Part shown: positions 6,224-6,820 of the stretch, in pieces
Position numbering within the stretch: the first letter of the stretch is position 1
How the letters are laid out: the number at the start of each line of letters is the position of its first letter
Assembly: GCA_031283975.1 (NCBI GenBank)
Contig: JAITAT010000033.1
Span: 1-6,820, forward strand
Direction of reading: 5' to 3'
Origin: Synergistaceae bacterium
GTDB taxonomy: Bacteria; Synergistota; Synergistia; Synergistales; Synergistaceae
Length of the DNA: 6,820 bases
Translations under genes and position numbers: made by a program
The notes under the pieces: model-generated
Database searches by the model: none
What the model saw: only the letters and a program-made list of their open reading frames with translations
Told to the model about the DNA's origin: nothing

Positions 6224-6820
6224 TTAGTCCTCAAAACAGCCCCCTCCTATGAACTCCCGCAGGATGGACAGATTAGGCACATTTTCGGACGGTATTACCG
6301 GGGCGAAACTGAGCATCGACAAAAGCCGCGACGCCTCGCCGTAAGCCTTTGAATATTCCGGTATTGCTCGCAGCAGCGGCTCCGCGTAGCCTTTGAGCAC
6401 CGAAATCTCGTAGACCAGCGACGAGTTGAACAACACGTCGGCGCCCTCCTCATAAGGAAAGATATGCTTGTGTGAGCCCTTTATCACGGACGGCCACATG
6501 AGGATGGTATGTTCGGGACCGTGGCCCCTCGTGCGGTGATCGCGCACGATACGCCGCAGCAGCCGGGTGTCGGTCGTGCCTATCCTGTTGTGCGAGTCGA
6601 GGTTGACTCCGGTCAGCGGGGAGATGAAAACCTTGTATTTGTCCTCGTGGTAAATATCCTGCGTCAGTTTGTCGTTCAGCCCGTGTATCCCCTCGATTAT
6701 GAGGATATCGCCGAAATTGAGTCTCAGTTTGGTTCCCGGCTTGCGTGTGCCGGTTACGAAGTCAAACCTGGGGAGGCGCACTTCCTCTCCCGCCAGCAGC
6801 GCGTTGATATGTTCGTTGAT
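6224..6820 (-). CDS. Uridine/nucleoside kinase, TGS-domain type, C-terminal part (cut by window edge)
   Basis: The last 198 residues of a P-loop kinase of the uridine kinase/phosphoribulokinase family are encoded here. Such enzymes phosphorylate uridine or related nucleosides in salvage. The frame is open to the right edge: reading from 6820 gives INEHINALLAGEEV, then LPRFDFVTG, a continuous family sequence. The GTG at 6781 is therefore internal, not the start. Visible motifs are DILIIEGIHGLN (about 38-49 of this fragment, equivalent to the hydrophobic strand after the P-loop in Udk), the lid-like RRIVRDHRTRGHG (89-101), TILMWPSVIKG (about 105-115), and the terminal SILREFIGG (185-193). These, especially the MWPSV and REFIGG segments, match the long kinases that carry an N-terminal TGS domain, seen in many anaerobes. 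The TGS domain and the P-loop would lie outside the window, so that part is inferred. The gene ends with TAA, 21 nt before the helicase start. Plain udk is the alternative but fits the C-terminus less well. Confidence 0.88.
   Translation of the reverse strand: MNEHINALLAGEEVRLPRFDFVTGTRKPGTKLRLNFGDILIIEGIHGLNDKLTQDIYHEDKYKVFISPLTGVNLDSHNRIGTTDTRLLRRIVRDHRTRGHGPEHTILMWPSVIKGSHKHIFPYEEGADVLFNSSLVYEISVLKGYAEPLLRAIPEYSKAYGEASRLLSMLSFAPVIPSENVPNLSILREFIGGGCFED

Larger units (their letters stand above)
1168..6820 (-). other. Probable operon: nucleoside kinase - SNF2 helicase - SWIM protein - M24 peptidase
   Basis: Four consecutive minus-strand genes are separated by +21, -4 and -4 nt, leaving no room for internal terminators or ordinary promoters at the junctions. 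Each 4-nt overlap shifts the frame by -1 (ATGA, then GTGA), the classic arrangement for termination-reinitiation. The promoter must lie upstream of the window or inside the kinase. The helicase/SWIM coupling is consistent with a stoichiometric pair; kinase and peptidase may be passengers. Confidence 0.75.

Noticed and set aside
6224..6781. Complete kinase starting at the GTG at 6781
   Set aside because: The frame continues to the window edge with family-like sequence before this GTG, so the gene is partial.
1..6820. Defence island, prophage or insertion sequence centred on the SNF2 helicase
   Set aside because: No nuclease, methylase, integrase, transposase, terminal repeats or target duplication was seen; the neighbours are metabolic and codon use looks uniform.

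Overview
The window reads as an ordinary chromosomal segment of a fairly GC-rich bacterium. There is no mobile element, CRISPR array, rRNA or tRNA that I can recognise. Coding density is very high, start codons are mixed (ATG, GTG, TTG), and ATA (Ile) and AGG/AGA (Arg) codons are frequent despite the GC content. The gene set is a TGS-type uridine/nucleoside kinase, a HelZ/YwqA-like SNF2 helicase with its SWIM partner, an M24 peptidase and a BCAT-type aminotransferase. This would fit an anaerobic Firmicute-like or Synergistota-like lineage, but that placement is an inference and is weak.

Layout. On the + strand, bases 10-1083 encode a branched-chain amino acid aminotransferase (IlvE). Its reading frame is open to the left edge, so the true start may lie outside the window. 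A short convergent intergenic gap (1084-1167) carries a strong GC hairpin, the probable terminator region for both sides. Everything to the right is on the - strand. In transcription order (right to left) it holds the C-terminal part of a uridine/nucleoside kinase (6820-6224, cut by the window edge), a 1031-residue SNF2-family helicase (6202-3107, TTG start), a SWIM zinc-finger protein (3110-2247) and a proline-specific M24 peptidase (2250-1168, GTG start).

The four minus-strand genes look like one operon. The kinase and helicase are 21 nt apart. Helicase/SWIM and SWIM/peptidase each overlap by 4 nt (ATGA and GTGA), which suggests translational coupling. The helicase and SWIM protein are a recurring bacterial pair (compare B. 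subtilis ywqA/ywqB) and probably act together on nucleic acid, though their job is not established. The kinase (nucleotide salvage) and peptidase (peptide turnover) look like housekeeping neighbours rather than parts of a defined system.

The least ordinary signal is in the SWIM gene. It carries three homopolymer runs of 8-9 bases, each placed so that a slippery heptamer lies in the reading frame. The last one, next to the stop codon, would on a -1 shift join the SWIM frame directly to the peptidase frame. I found no convincing new defence or mobile system.
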